A model generated the notes under the pieces. It was given only the letters and a program-made list of their open reading frames with translations. It made no database searches and was not told the origin of the DNA. A stretch of DNA of 64,000 nt from assembly GCF_021347895.1 (NCBI RefSeq), contig NC_067118.1:38863755-38927754 (forward strand). The letters are read 5' to 3'. Below, piece after piece: positions 1 to 11,784 of the stretch. Position 1 is the first letter of the stretch, and each line of letters begins with the position of its first letter. A program made the translations under genes and the position numbers. The stretch comes from Acanthochromis polyacanthus. Its lineage: Eukaryota; Chordata; Actinopteri; Pomacentridae.

Positions 1-318
1 ATGAATAAAAATCTTCCAAAAAAAAATCCTAAAAATATCTAAAGTGATTACATATAAATGAGTAAAACTTCTAATATTTTCTTCAAGAACATTCAGAAAA
101 AAAATCAACCAAAATCCAGCAAAATTCACTGGATTTTGGTTGATTTTTTTTCCGAATGTTCTTGAAGAAACAGTGTAACATTTTTTTCCCCAAATCAAAA
201 AATTGTTCAACAATTTCCCAAAAAATATTGAAAATGCTGAACTTTTCACTGTAATTTCCCCCCCCACCCCACATTTTCAAACGGGTCAATTTGACGCACA
301 GGACGACACGAGGGTTAA
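1..318 (+). mobile_element. TTAA-type MITE, family A, copy 1 (cut by window edge)
   Basis: The right part of a family A element, ending GGACGACACGAGGG then TTAA at 315-318. It contains the family's internal palindrome at about 88-172. The left end is outside the window. Confidence 0.85.
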
Positions 319-1043
319 AATAAGATAATTTTAAGATTATTTGACTTGACAAGATATTTAAGATGCACTGTCTTAACCTGTTAGTCCCTGATCCCTGTTT
401 TTGAGGCACCTGCTCGAAAATGAAAAAAATAAATAAAAAGGTTAGAGCTGTGGAAATACAACCTCTATGAGAATAATCGTGATATCAAAATAAAGGTAAG
501 ACCAGTGAGATTTCATCAGAGGTGTAACCATCACTGTAGGTGCCACTGTGTCAGAGCAAATGCAGAAGGAACACAGGAAAAAATGAAAGTTTTTTATCCT
601 CGCCTAAAAATAAAAAAAACTCTTGATAGTATCGTCATCATATAGTATCATTATGAGTGTTTAGAGGAGATTCTAAGCTTTCTGTGGGTATGTGGAATGT
701 GTATGTGTGTGAAAGGGAGACAGCTGCTGACTTTGTTTTGCGAGGTTAAAACAACTCCCTCCATCTGCTGAAATGTCACTTGTTAAGGGAATTTCTCTTA
801 AATCAAGTGGGAGGAGACATTTTGACTAAAAATAACACAAATAGACTTGGTAAGATTTGACTTTTTGGTGGTGTACACAAGAAAATATGACATTCCTGAA
901 GGAAATGATGTCCGTTTCATAGACTCTGAAAGTGCCCACATGGCAAACAAAAATATATGGAGTGCTTTTCAGACAATAAAGCGTCCCATTTTACTGCCGT
1001 TTATCACAAGTATACAACACAAGCTAATGAACAGATGACTCAC
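319..1043. other. slc25a33 intron 4 (part)
   Basis: Intronic sequence after the donor of exon 4. I see no exon and no named repeat in it. Confidence 0.6.
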
Positions 1044-1144
1044 CTGCAGCACCTGCAGAGGACATGTGCACCAGTCCACTATTGGGGACAAACAGCCCGT
1101 TGAACATCTCTTTAGACTTTGAGTATGCAGCAAAGTAAATGGCT
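1044..1144 (-). CDS. slc25a33: slc25a33 coding exon 4
   Basis: 101 bases encoding [20 protein letters not shown] and on to SAGAA. The acceptor follows GTGTGTTTCAG and the donor GTGAGT starts at 1043. The next exon, expected to carry an NPIW-type signature, is not seen in 1-1043 and must lie further left. Confidence 0.9.
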
Positions 1145-4100
1145 CTGAAACACACACAGAACAGACCGTTCAGAACTGGACACTGACTCAGCTGTAGATT
1201 AGCACACTTTGATGAAATACAAATGTAATTTCTAAATGTGGTTAATAATAGCCGGAGTTATGCAATCGGTTCATTTGGGCTGGTGTGAGTGTTTGACAGA
1301 GTGCATCCAGAGCGATCTGTTCCCCAGCGCTGCTCTGTCTGCTTGGCTTCTGGAACAGACTGTCACTGCACCAGAATGGGCTGAATAAGCACTGGGAACC
1401 ACAGAGCTGCTTTCACTCTGAACCTGTCCAAGTTGGCCAGTGGAACAGAGGGAGAGTGGCACCGCTGAGCAAAGGATAATCCAGCGAATACTAATTAACC
1501 ACAAGGGGAATGATAAGTAACCTATAACCACTTTCAGTACCACAGAAAGTCAAATGAACGTTTAGGAATGGTTATATTACGGCTATATAGTGGAGTTTAC
1601 ACCCACGACTATCGCCCGAGAAGAAAAAAATGGGGCAAAGTACTGACTTTTTGTTGACACTGAAAGCAGAACAAAGGTGAAACTAAAACGTCAGAAGGTG
1701 TACCCACGTCAGATTCAGATTGAACTTCAGTTGCAGATCAAGGAACATCTAGTTTTTCCCTGTATTTCTGTGAATGTTTAAACAGTTCATATGTTCTAAC
1801 AACGACAATGAAAAATAAAAGGCACAGTGTCCTCCTTTTTGTTTTCTTTGGTTGAGGTTCATAAAAATAACTGACTCTACAGAAAACTAAGGACTCTGCT
1901 TTGTTTAACGTTTGGTACCTCGGTGTGTGTTATCGTGAACTTGTACGCTAACAGGTGACGGGCAGATGGACAACCCAGATGTACACTGTGGAGGGTAAAC
2001 ACTGAATTCACTGTACCTTGAAGGAGCAACACCAACAAGGTTCGGCCCCAGCCCTCGGAAGAGAGATCTCGGTCCCTCTTTTTCAAGAATTGACCTGAAA
2101 TAAAAGCAAAGAGTCGTTGAGCCATTAAAACACAGTTTCAATCGGACACATTTTTATTAAACTGTCTCTATATTTGTTTCAGCAAAAGCCTGGATTATCC
2201 AAGGCTATATTAGGGGAATGAACATGATAGCCCAACTCAAGCAATCATCCCAGGTCTTGTGCCAGTTCGGATCACTTGAGCCGGTTTTGAAGTTCATCCA
2301 CTGAACTCAGTCACCACAGTACTGCTTGGTTTGTCACGTCAGCCACATCCCCACAGAGCCGGTTAACTCTGTACGGAACCAAACTCATTCTCCAAATGGA
2401 AGTCTGCTTTCCCAGAAGGCAAGAAAAACTGCAGTTTGGACTGGTTTCTATAACGCACACCTCATCAGTCTAGCCGGGTTCATGTATTTATCATCTCTCT
2501 CTGATCCCCAGCACCTCTTTTCAAACAACAATGAGCTTAAAGACATAACTTCTTTTTAAGTTGTAGTGGTCTTGAGGTTTCAATATAGAGACAAAGAGTT
2601 TCAGGTTTGTTATAAATGTCTTCTCAACACTAACATCTCTGAACAATTTGTTTGCATCAACTTAATTAAGCTGCAAAACTCACATGAGACCTCAACTAAC
2701 AAAGTAATATTTGTCCAAAAAAAAAAAAAAAAAAAAAGAGTTGTCTTTAGGCATGTGCAACTTTTACGGCCTACAGCTGCAGCTTACACCAGTCTAGACC
2801 GGCTGAATTTGAGACCTCCTTGCTCTAAGTGTAATATAACACTGATGCAGCACCGGAGTTCAAACCTTTTCCAGTTCTTTGTTGGCCCACTGGGGCTTCT
2901 AGTCTTCCACAATCTAAGCAAACTCTAATTAAAGGGCTACAGTCGTGGACGCCATAAAAACGGATTTTATCCGTAGCTCCATATCAGGCCTGATGGAAAA
3001 GCGTGGTTTGTGTCGGCCCAAACAGCTGGGTTAATACTTTAAATGTGAGCAGAACACGGAGTACTTAATCCCCACATAATGTAGGAGAAGATTAAAGGCC
3101 TTCATTTTAAGACTACGAAAGCAGAATATAAATCACAGGCTTTGCCAAATGTTTCATATTCTCACAGACTAATAAGAACAGAATCTAATGCAACAATTCC
3201 AAACTAAAGAAAAAGACCTGCATTTTAGAATTAGGGTTTTTATGCCAAAAGAAAAGTCACCTGCTAACAATAATGCCAGTCCCTACATGGCAGCCCTGAA
3301 AAACATCAAAGTGCTCCAGCTGTCAGGAAGGAACACTTTGTCCCCGTGTTTGCATTTAGGGAAATACAGATGCCTCATGGGATAGCCGATACGGCACGCT
3401 GCATCGCTGTTTGCTTTACAAACAATACAAACAAGCAGCTTACCGTAGGACCTGCAGCAGCCCGGGTGTCACAGCCCCCGGTCGGATAACCCCGGTGCCA
3501 CTCAGGGTGCCCAGCTGGACCTGGAAGACCGGCCGGAGGGTGAGACCTGAGGACTGCAGCCGTGTCTTCAGCACCTCCAGGGGGCAGGTGACGATGGCTC
3601 CCACCGTACCACTGCATCTGCAAAATAAATCACACAGAAAGTTAGAACCTTAGGCCTTGAGAGGTTCAAAATCTTGCAGGTGATGTGCCCTCAGTCAACA
3701 CGTATTGTTTAACAAATGTACAACCTGTTAAAGTGGTGTGGTGTGATTATTTACAAGGTTACTCATAACGTCTACCAAGGAGAGTGTTTTTCCATCATCA
3801 CACAGCTGAAGCACTACTGGCCAAGTGCAATGAACAATTATGGTCAAAGCCTGGTCTCATGCTCTGCAGCAGAGTTAAGCTGACACATCTGGTTTACAGG
3901 GTTTTCCAGCTCAGACACTTTAACTGCACTTGGAACGGGTCGTTTGCCTGAGGAAAGACTACTTTTAGACCGCGCTCTCCTCAATTTCCGCACAATTAAT
4001 TAATTTAGTTCTTTGCAACTCTCCCCGGTACATCCTTTATTAACCGTGTAACCTTGTCAGTGATCAGCTTAGAAGTCTGGAACAGATTAAAGTAAGCCTC

Positions 4101-5948
4101 ATGTACCGTCTGAAGGACAGAGTCAAACATCTTAGCAGAGGTAACACCTGACCTAATTGTCAGTTCACTCATCACCAGTCATCCCTCCAGCTGAACTCTT
4201 GATTAGGTTTCTGCACATTGCAAGACCAATGTGACAAACAAATACATGATGAAACAATGTGACCATGACCGCTGAACACAAAGATAAGAAACAAAGGGAA
4301 ATAGATGCAACACTGCCGGCCCTTTAAGAAACAAATGCACTCATAGACCTACATTGTGTGCATTAATTAGTGGTTTTGTCGTACTAGATGAGCTAGTTTG
4401 TTGTTTCACTGCTGGGCAAGTCTGAGTAATGTTGTGCGCAGTATGTTTAATTGTAAAGTTATCTGTGTCATTTTTAACTCATGTGAAGGCTCCTAGAATA
4501 CCCCAAAAAACACTCTCTACATACATTTTCTTATTATTTATGAAGATAATAAGAGGTTAGGGTGATTGGCAATGAGATATTCCAATGATACTCAAAATTT
4601 ACTAAAACATACCTGTAATTTCAACACATTTAAAGTCGCCTGTATGGATAGAAAATTGATATTCTACCAAATGCTGTCTATAACCAAAGATATAAATTCA
4701 GATAGGCTTCTCAGAGGGTACTGAACATGTTTTATGATGACAAGTTTCAAAAATAGCGAATGAAATAATTAAAGAAATAGTGTCTCTTCTGTATTAGAAT
4801 AAAAATTCTAACTACAAAAGTACCTAGGCTGTATTAAAAACCCAACTTTAACAAAAACAGGTTCCAAAAAACTAAGAAGCAGCCCAATGAAAAAAAACAG
4901 AAACAATGAAAATCAGGACATTTTTATCACTTTATTTAAAAAAAAAACAATCAGGCCAGGACTTGAAAACAAGAGGCTGTTTGTGCTGGGAAAGTTCTGT
5001 TTGATTCAAGACGACACATGTCTCTTGGCTGTCTTCATAAGCTGGTCATAAATTCAAGGGTGACATGGCGTCATTTTTGTTTTTTTAAAGCCAGTGTCCC
5101 TAAATGTGACCTTAACGTTACCAAGCTGCCCTCCAACTCCACATTATATCACAGCATTGAATATCATTATAAGGGCTTCATAAATACTACTACAACATAC
5201 ACGTGAGACAGAAAGTTGTCAAAAAAGAACATCAGTTATGTAACAGGCTGCGGTTGACGGTTTTCTCAGATCACTGGGTTGGAAGTGAGGCTGTTTGCTA
5301 TGAAGACTCCGCTGTTATGCAACACTGAAGGGCAACCTGCGGCTAAATGCTAACAGACGCTGTCGCTGCGCCACATCCAAAGCAGTCACAAGGGGAGGAA
5401 GACGGTCTCGACGCCAAGTCAGTCTTCAGTTACAAGTTAAAAATATCAGCTCGTAACACAAAGTAACCCCACAGCACTAACACAACCTTCCGAAACAGCT
5501 GACAGCGACTTCTTGCTAGCTAACGGCAGCTGCTAGCAAACTTCCGCACGGGTATAACTTAACTGCTAGCTGATACAAAGAATAATATATATATATATTT
5601 TTAAAACGTACCAAGTGGTGCTTTATTCGCCACAACGTTAGCTAGGTTGTTAGTTAAGTGTGTAACACGAACATTAATTACACCCCAGACGTATTTAATG
5701 AACAATAAACACTTGAAAACGAATAAAGAAACGAAAGATCGCTGCGTGCTAACACGAGCTAGCTTAGCATGCCGGGCTAGTCTGCCTCCGATTTAAGACT
5801 AAATCCTTTCAGAATTAGCACCGCAGCAAAGGACACTAAGCTCATGCTTCCTCTTCGTGAACGTTTGAGTTATTAATACCCCATTGGGGGCATTTAAAGT
5901 GACTTACCCCCCGGCGAAGAGATGCAGCAGCGTGTCTCTTTGCGCCAT
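1044..5948 (-). CDS. slc25a33: slc25a33, mitochondrial pyrimidine nucleotide carrier (5' half, partial)
   Basis: Mitochondrial carrier family protein of the inner membrane; the mammalian orthologue (PNC1) exchanges pyrimidine nucleotides such as UTP. Four coding exons join in frame with GT-AG borders: 5908-5948, 3444-3617, 2017-2094 and 1044-1144, giving 131 residues of about 320. The rest lies left of the window. Residues 26-31 read PLEVLK, the PX[DE]XX[KR] signature of the first carrier repeat; residues 84-98 read [15 protein letters not shown], shared by SLC25A33 and SLC25A36. I chose SLC25A33 because exon 2 ([10 protein letters not shown]) and exon 4 (FNGLFVPNS, then SAGAA) match it better, and because spsb1, mir34a and gpr157 follow. 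The N terminus ([14 protein letters not shown]) is shorter than in human SLC25A33 and resembles SLC25A36, so SLC25A36 is the main alternative. The gene is followed at its 5' side by the 3' end of spsb1 in the same orientation. Confidence 0.9.
2017..2094 (-). CDS. slc25a33: slc25a33 coding exon 3
   Basis: 78 bases encoding [20 protein letters not shown] and on to PSR, the conserved loop and start of helix 2. The acceptor AG is at 2096-2095 and the donor GTACAG starts at 2016. Confidence 0.92.
3444..3617 (-). CDS. slc25a33: slc25a33 coding exon 2
   Basis: 174 bases between an acceptor at 3619-3618 (TTTTGCAG) and a donor GTAAGC starting at 3443. It encodes residues 14-71 plus part of Arg72: the first transmembrane helix with PLEVLKTRL, then the matrix loop ending [10 protein letters not shown]. 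Reading phase fits both neighbours. Confidence 0.9.
5908..5948 (-). CDS. slc25a33: slc25a33 coding exon 1
   Basis: Starts at ATG 5948-5946 in a good context (A at -3, G at +4) and encodes [13 protein letters not shown] plus two bases of the next glycine codon. The donor GTAAGT begins at 5907. The exon sits at the edge of a CpG-rich stretch (about 5.9-6.13 kb) that is the likely promoter. Confidence 0.9.
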
Positions 5949-6130
5949 GTTGCCCTCTTCTCAAACAGCCACCATGTTCTTATTACAGTGTCGGTAGAAT
6001 GGCGGTAGTGTTAAAAGAAAAAAAAGAGAGAGGTCAGAAGCGGTCTTTGTTAGGATCCCGGTGTGCCTCCGCTAGTGTGAACACCGGCTCTGAGCTGGCA
6101 GGGTGACCTGAAGTGCGGCTCTCATTGCGT
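5949..6130 (-). promoter_or_regulatory. slc25a33 promoter and 5' leader
   Basis: CpG-bearing sequence directly upstream of the slc25a33 start codon. No TATA box is obvious, which fits a housekeeping carrier gene. The transcription start cannot be placed from sequence alone. Confidence 0.5.
5961..5975 (-). promoter_or_regulatory. Short upstream ORF in slc25a33 leader
   Basis: ATG GTG GCT GTT TGA lies 12 bases before the main start codon. Its ATG has A at -3 and G at +4, so it should be recognised if it is in the mRNA. It could lower initiation at the main start; leaky scanning or reinitiation would then set output. Confidence 0.5.
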
Positions 6131-6510
6131 CAGATGGCCGTCTGGGGGTGTTGTCCGTGACGTGGGAACATGTGCTCGATTCTCCTGGCTTTTTTTTCAC
6201 GTCGTTGCCCAATTACAGGCGGCCGAAGAAAAAAACACAACAGCAGATCATCACTGACCTTGACTACTTTCGGTACACAATGAAACCGATCCTGTGCATC
6301 ATGCGCAGAATTAACAGCAGTATTCTTATAATGGCCCGCAGTCCTTAAGGGAAGTATGCTTGGTTTCGTTATGAATGAGCCATGATAAATATACAGATAC
6401 ACCATGACAAAAACAAAATAACTCAAGGGAGAGCATTTTTAAGGACTTAATGGAGACAATCACAATCAGAGGACTTACAACAGTAGTGAGAAAATCACCT
6501 CAATCTCAAA

Positions 6511-8039
6511 TACAGTCACGGAAAAATTGATTAGAGCACCCTCGTTTTCTTCAATTTCTTGTTCATTTTAAAGCCTGGTACAACTACAGGTACATTTGTT
6601 TGGACAGGTATAATGGTATCAACAAAAACAGCTTATAAGAGTTTAAGAGCTGATATCTAGACAGTTTAAAGCCAAAATCTCTTAAGTTCTTTCATCAATA
6701 GCTATGGCATGGTGCGGCCAAAAACAGCTTTTAGGCATTTCATGTTTTTTTCTCTGTCTGTTTTAGTCCCATGATCCACAGAGGAGTTAGTACTTGATTA
6801 CATAACTATTGTTTTTGATGACTGCAGCCATGCCTCTTGGCATGCTTTCCACCAGCTTCTGCTGTCACAGCAGCCCATTTTTTGTTGAGGAAATTCAAAC
6901 TAATCTGCTTTGTTTTTGGGTTTGTGGTTCTTCATTTAGCATTTATGATTTTCCACAGGTTTTCAGTTGGATTTAGATCTGGTGATAGAGCAGCCAAGGC
7001 ATGGTTCCGATGTTCTGGTTCTCCATCCAGGCTTTAACTGACCTTGTCTTGCTGGAAAATCCAGTCATTGGAGGCAGGAAAGAGTTTTCCAGCTGATGGA
7101 AGAAGACTTTTTTTTTCAAGAGTAGCCCCAAACATGACCTGGTTTATTCTCCCTGTTCCACCCAGACTGAGACTACCCCAGATGGTCCCTGATCCACCCC
7201 CATGTTTTACTGTAGGGGCAGACAGTCTAGTTTGTAGCTTCTCCAGTCTTCTTCCTAACCAGTACGTTGTCTGGAGTGGGCATCAACTGAAAACTGGATT
7301 CATCCCTGAAGAGAACCTTAGTCCAATCATCAACAGTCCAATCCTTGTGATCTCAGCAAAGAGTAACCGGCTTTCCTCTGCCTTTCCTTGATGAAGGCCA
7401 TCTTCCTGCCCCGTGGGACTTCAGACCAGCTTCAAGAAGTCGGTTGCCAACTGTCCTTGCTGAACAAGTCCCATTTCTCCACATTGCCCACTCATTTTTA
7501 AGGTCCCTGGAGGTCTGATGGCGATTCCTGACAGGAACAGATGAGTGACGGTCATCTGGTGGTAGAAAGACGTTTCCTGACCAGCTATCAGTTTGTTAGA
7601 ACCATGCTGGTCTTGTTTTTTCTTGGTGTGATGAACGGCTGTCTTGGAGATCTTCAGTTTTTTCTCTACCTGTCTCTCACTCATCCCAATTTCCAGCAGT
7701 GCCAAGACGGCTACTTTTGTGGCTTCACATAATTCTTTAGTTTTAGGCATTATGTGAGACATGACAACTTGTGAGTTGTGCTACAGCTTGAATGTTCTCA
7801 GGAAACCACTCTAGGCCTTTACATGTGCTGCTGATGACATGAAATGTCCTTGTATAAACCCTGGAAATACAATGAAACTGAAGGATGTCAAAGAGGACAT
7901 AAAGTATGATGGAATCAGCTGCATTTTTTGCTGTGTTTGTTGTATTCTTCAGGTAATTTGCCTTTAGTGGTACCAGCCATTAAAATGAACAAGAAGCTGA
8001 AGAAAACAAAGAGTGGTCTAATAATTTTTTCCACAGATA
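6511..8039 (-). mobile_element. Decayed Tc1/mariner-type DNA transposon
   Basis: About 1.5 kb flanked by TA. The ends are long inverted repeats: the left end reads GGAAAAATTGATTAGAGCAC and on through TTCTTGTTCATTTTAA, and the reverse complement of the right end (to about 7960) reads nearly the same. Inside, the minus strand holds transposase remains: a start with MPKTKEL and a helix-turn-helix region near 7750-7590, and a DDE-end motif SPDLNPTENLW near 6965-7010. Frameshifts and stops separate them, so the copy is dead. It lies in the spacer between spsb1 and slc25a33. Confidence 0.9.
6930..7750 (-). pseudogene. Broken Tc1-like transposase
   Basis: The reading frame starts at ATG 7750-7748 with MPKTKELCEATKVAVLALLE, typical of the Tc1 N-terminal DNA-binding domain, and continues about 70 residues before decaying. 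Near 7010-6940 another frame reads HALAALSPDLNPTENLWKII, which carries the last catalytic glutamate of the DDE domain, followed by a stop. The frames do not join, so no full transposase can be made. Confidence 0.85.
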
Positions 8040-8660
8040 CCAAAGTTCTGGACAGGTGTTCTGTAAATACATTTATTTATTTATGTATGCTGCTCTTTGT
8101 TAATGGTGGCGTGTTGTTCTCTTCTATTGGACACAAGTCAGGTGACACACTTGACCAGTTCATAGTTTTCGCTTCTGTTTTTTTCCCATAGAGGCTCTCA
8201 TGTGATGTGACTGTGCCAGTGTGCTTTGGTTTGTTATTGTGCAGGAATATTCCTCTTCAGTTGATAATGGTAAAACATATGCCAGTCTCTACATGCCGCC
8301 CACACCACCAGCAACACCCTCAAGCTGTCGGGAAGGAACACTGTGTGCCAGTGTTTGCAGGTAGGAAAACACAGAAATCTCAGGGGAGGGCTGGAATATT
8401 CCTCTTCAGCCAAATTTCTGCAGAGTAGGAGTCATTTTCTGGTGTATCCACAAACATTTCAGGTGCCATCTATAAATCAGATCTCCCCAACACCTTTTGC
8501 AGCTATGTTCTTCACTGTCAGGACTATGTGTTGACTGTGGTTGTCCTGCTCAGATTCATGCCAAACATGCTGGACTTCATGTGAACAAATTAGTTTTAGT
8601 CTCATTTGATCAAAGAACGTGCTCCCAACATTCATTAGTTTATGTATATTTGGCCTATTT
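8040..8660. other. Spacer with partly duplicated block
   Basis: No gene. 8279-8383 resembles 3273-3376 in slc25a33 intron 2, and the motif GGAATATTCCTCTTCAG occurs twice, at about 8243 and 8394, so this stretch includes a repeated unit of unknown origin. Confidence 0.5.
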
Positions 8661-8661
8661 G

Positions 8662-8915
8662 TCTACGGATACGGCACTTTCCATTTGCCAGACAGATACA
8701 GACCCGTACGCGAGTCTCACGAGTCAAGAAGCTGCTAACCACTGCAAACTGTTGAAAGGTAAGCAAAGGTTAAGGTTAGGGTTAGTGTTAGGGTCAGGTT
8801 TAGAGTCCGCACCTGTCGTACCGATGCTACGGGTCCGTACGGCTAGCGTCTACCGGGAGTCACGTGACCAGATCTCGCGTATCTGATTGGCAAATGGAAA
8901 GTGCCGTATCCGTAG
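8662..8915. mobile_element. MITE-like inverted-repeat element with telomere-like core
   Basis: The arms at 8663-8690 and 8888-8915 are exact or near-exact reverse complements (CTACGGATACGGCACTTTCC and on to TTTGCCA). Between them lie short GGTTAGGG-type repeats (about 8768-8800) and several CCGTACGG-like palindromes. No protein is encoded. Another copy of the CTACGGGTCCGTACG-type motif follows at 8930-8945. It is probably a non-autonomous DNA transposon; the superfamily is not identified. Confidence 0.7.
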
Positions 8916-9559
8916 GCCACAGGCTACGGGTACGGGTCCGTACCTCTAGCAACAACCAATCCAAAAGAGCAAGCGAGTTTTTTTTTTCTTGGCTGCCGTG
9001 TATAGATGTCGATGTTAATGCTAGGAACTGTCCTTCACAGAGCCTGAGCTATCACAGAACATTTCATTGACAACCTCCATGCCAAGTCTGAAGCACTTGG
9101 TCATCTGTCTTTCAAAAGTAGGTTGTGAAAGTCGGTGTCATTTTAGGAGACCGCTGCAGCTCTGATTAGAGGTACTATGGCTCATTTCCTGCTGTTTCCA
9201 CTAATGTTTAGTTGGTCTTCAATCTTCTGGGATCCGTTCTGACAGTCTTATTTTTCAGTGACTCTGAATATTATTTCCCATATGAAGCCATGATGCAGAC
9301 ATGCTGATGGATGTAGCTTATAGTTCCCGGGCTAAGGTAGTTCTGGTCTTCACATGTCATTTTATAGTCATGATGATGCAGCTAGGCTAATTAGGAATCA
9401 CAACTGTACTCAGTTTAGTTTAAATAATCACACGTTTTCTAGCTTCTTTGTCAGTGATCACAGGTTTGTTCACTTTTGTTGCATTGAGTCTCCAATTTGG
9501 GGTTTGGATTTTGAATATAATCTTTCTTAAACAATATAATCTTTCTTAAAAATGACTCT

Positions 9560-9606
9560 ACTCTTAGGATAAAGCGGTGTATAGAGAATGGATGGATGGA
9601 TGGACT
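9560..9606 (+). repeat. Fragment of teleost SINE/LINE 3' tail
   Basis: Reads GGATAAAGCGGTGTATAGAG followed by ATGGATGGATGG, the same tail as the longer copy ending near 11697. Confidence 0.7.
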
Positions 9607-9845
9607 CTACTCTTCAATTTAGCGAAAATGCAGTCATTGAGCAATGATTTGAAGTCATTTGACATTTGATTGATTTTGTACAGGGGTGGACTCTCTGCAT
9701 TTAGATAACTAATACTAGTAGGAATGATGAGAATGAACAAAATGGAAAAAAAGTGGTCATATTTGACCTTTACTCAATTAAAATATGTTAGGAAGGGGTC
9801 AAAAATGCAAACTGCACTAACCGATATCCCCACCAACCTGCTTGT

Positions 9846-10360
9846 TTATCCCTCCTGTTGTCTTCATTTACGGGCACCAAAAAGTATTGTTTCCTTGTCT
9901 GAAAAAAATCGAAAAATTCAGCAAAAAAATTCCCCCAATTTCTGAAAATTTGGCCAAACCTTCTGGAAGAAAATTCCAATAATTCCTTCACAGTTTCCCT
10001 TAAAAATTTTATTTAAAAAAATTCCCCAAATTTGGCAAGAAAATTCTTGCAAATATTTTCAAAAAATGAGGAAAAATCTTCCAAAAAAAATCCCCAAAAA
10101 TATCTAAAGTGATTCCATATATATCAGTAAAACTTCTAATATTTTCTTTAACAACAATCGCTGGATATTGGTTGATTTTTATGTGAATGTTCTTAAAGAA
10201 ACATTTTTAACATTTCTTTTTTCCACCAAAAAATGTTCAGAGATTTCCCAAAAATGTTGAAAATGTGGACGTCAGAAGTTTCACTGTGAAATTTTTTTTT
10301 TACACATTTTCAAACTTTAAAACTGTTAAATTTTGACCCACAGGACAACATGAGGGTGAA
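9846..10360 (+). mobile_element. TTAA-type MITE, family A, copy 2
   Basis: Starts TTATCCCTCCTGTTGTC and ends GGACAACATGAGGGTGAA. The terminal inverted repeats and body match the intact copy at 29310-29828, in inverse orientation. The TTAA target sites have decayed to TTAT and TGAA. It has no coding capacity. Confidence 0.85.
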
Positions 10361-11240
10361 GATAAAAATAAAGCTGCATGACACTATGCTCTATCTTAAT
10401 CTATAAGGTTATCATAATGCAGTTACATAACTTTTATTACCTCCGGCTGCTCTAACAGTCTCCTTCTATCAAACTGTTTGTCTGCCTATAATTAGCCGGG
10501 ATGCAGGGAGATAAAAAGTGAAAACAAGCTCGTCTTTTCCAACAGGGACACGGCGCAAAAACAAACATGTTAATGCCACCCGGAGACAAAACAGGCCTCC
10601 ATGTCTATTAACTGTGCCACTATTTACATGCACTGCTGTGGAGTGAACCGCCCTCTAAAACACAGCATGCAATTAAACCTGGAATTCATTCCTGCTGTCA
10701 CCCTGAGGATATCGAAGCCAGAGAAAAACAGGTTACTCAATCACATCGATAGCACTTTGTTTGTCTGTAGTTCTGTGCAATTAAACCATTCCATTGTTCC
10801 AAAACAGCCGCTTAAAACCAGATGTACTCGTTTGTCTTTTTTGTTTTTGTCCTTCTGCGCTCAACCTCAACATCAATTCTGGTTCTGGCATCATAAACAC
10901 TGAGATTGGGCTAATTTTTAATCGCTGTTGAAGTTTGATGGTTCTGTAATTAGTTGTTGTTTGAGTTTGCTCTTTTAATAAAGTTAGAAATGTGGTTCCT
11001 CTGATTATGTAACAAAGCCTGGTGTCTGTTTCATCATGTCAGAATGAGTGATCTAATTTAAGCTTGTGCAAACGCGCCAACCTCTGAAATGGGAAACCAT
11101 CACTATACTTTGGATTTCTGCCTCTTCATACTTGTAACGTGCACATTTCAGAGGCAGATTTAAATGGATTTAATATCTGCAGAGTTTCTGGGGGGATTTC
11201 CATACAACGTGCCGGATGATAGCTGTTTAATCAAAGAGAC
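10361..11240. other. Spacer, no gene seen
   Basis: No coding pattern. 10440-10760 is more base-balanced than its surroundings and contains TAATTAG and ATTAACTG-like homeodomain-type motifs, so it could be a regulatory element; this is a guess. Confidence 0.3.
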
Positions 11241-11241
11241 G

Positions 11242-11280
11242 TACACTACCGTTCAAAAGTTTGAAATGAAACTGCCTGGG
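11242..11280 (+). repeat. Solo end of a Tc1-derived repeat
   Basis: Reads ACACTACCGTTCAAAAGTTT, the terminal sequence of a widespread fish Tc1-type element and similar to the ends of the element at 63544-63898. No partner end is seen nearby. Confidence 0.6.
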
Positions 11281-11409
11281 AGACGTCAAGCTCTTGAACA
11301 GTAGTTTGGTCCCCTTTTTTCACGGCATAAACAGGCTTGAGTCCAAAATCTAAAAATAGCAATGTAAACATATGTAGCAGAACTTTGTTTTTCCTGTTTA
11401 CATGTTCTG

Positions 11410-11697
11410 TTACTCAAATCCCAGGGTGGGCCTGAGATCTTTCTGCATGGAGTTTGCATGTTCTCCCTGTGCATGTGTGGGCTTCCTCCCACAGTCCAAA
11501 AATATGCTGAGGTTAATTGATGACTCTAAATTGCCCGTATGTGTGAATGTGAGTGTGATTGTGTGTCTGTATATGTAGCCCTGTGACAGACTGGCGACCT
11601 GTCCAAGGGTGTCCCCTGCCTTCGCCCGAATCAGCTGGGATCGGCTCCAGTGACTCTAGTGAGGATAAAGCGGTGAATAGAGAATGGATGGATGTTC
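11410..11697 (+). mobile_element. Teleost SINE/LINE-tail retroposon, 5'-truncated
   Basis: Contains the familiar fish repeat series TTTGCATGTTCTCCCTGTGC, CTTCCTCCCACAGTCCAAAA, TGACTCTAAATTGCCCGTAT, GACTGGCGACCTGTCC and GGATAAAGCGGTGAATAGAG, ending in ATGGATGGATG. The tRNA-like head expected in full copies is not visible, so the copy looks truncated. It is non-coding. Confidence 0.85.
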
Positions 11698-11784
11698 TGT
11701 TACTTCGATAGCTCGAACTGTAAAATGCTGCTGATACAATGATCCATGCGGTGTCACAATGAAATTGGCCACACATTCATCTTG

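Larger units (their letters stand above)
1145..5907 (-). other. slc25a33 introns 1-3
   Basis: Intronic sequence at 1145-2016, 2095-3443 and 3618-5907. I see a 21-base A run at 2717-2737 and a block at 3273-3376 that has a diverged copy at 8279-8383, but no further coding exon. Confidence 0.8.

Noticed and set aside
1044..5948. Naming the carrier slc25a36 and the SPRY gene spsb4 (a linked pair in human 3q23)
   Set aside because: Exons 2 and 4 of the carrier and the N terminus of the SPRY protein fit SLC25A33 and SPSB1 better, and mir34a and gpr157 belong to the 1p36.22 block.
7044..7391. Plus-strand ORF of 115 codons in the Tc1 element
   Set aside because: It is the reverse strand of the degenerate transposase.
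8768..8800. TTAGGG-like repeats as an internal telomere
   Set aside because: Only a few irregular units inside a small inverted-repeat element; a similar short run occurs at 54848-54910 in another repeat.
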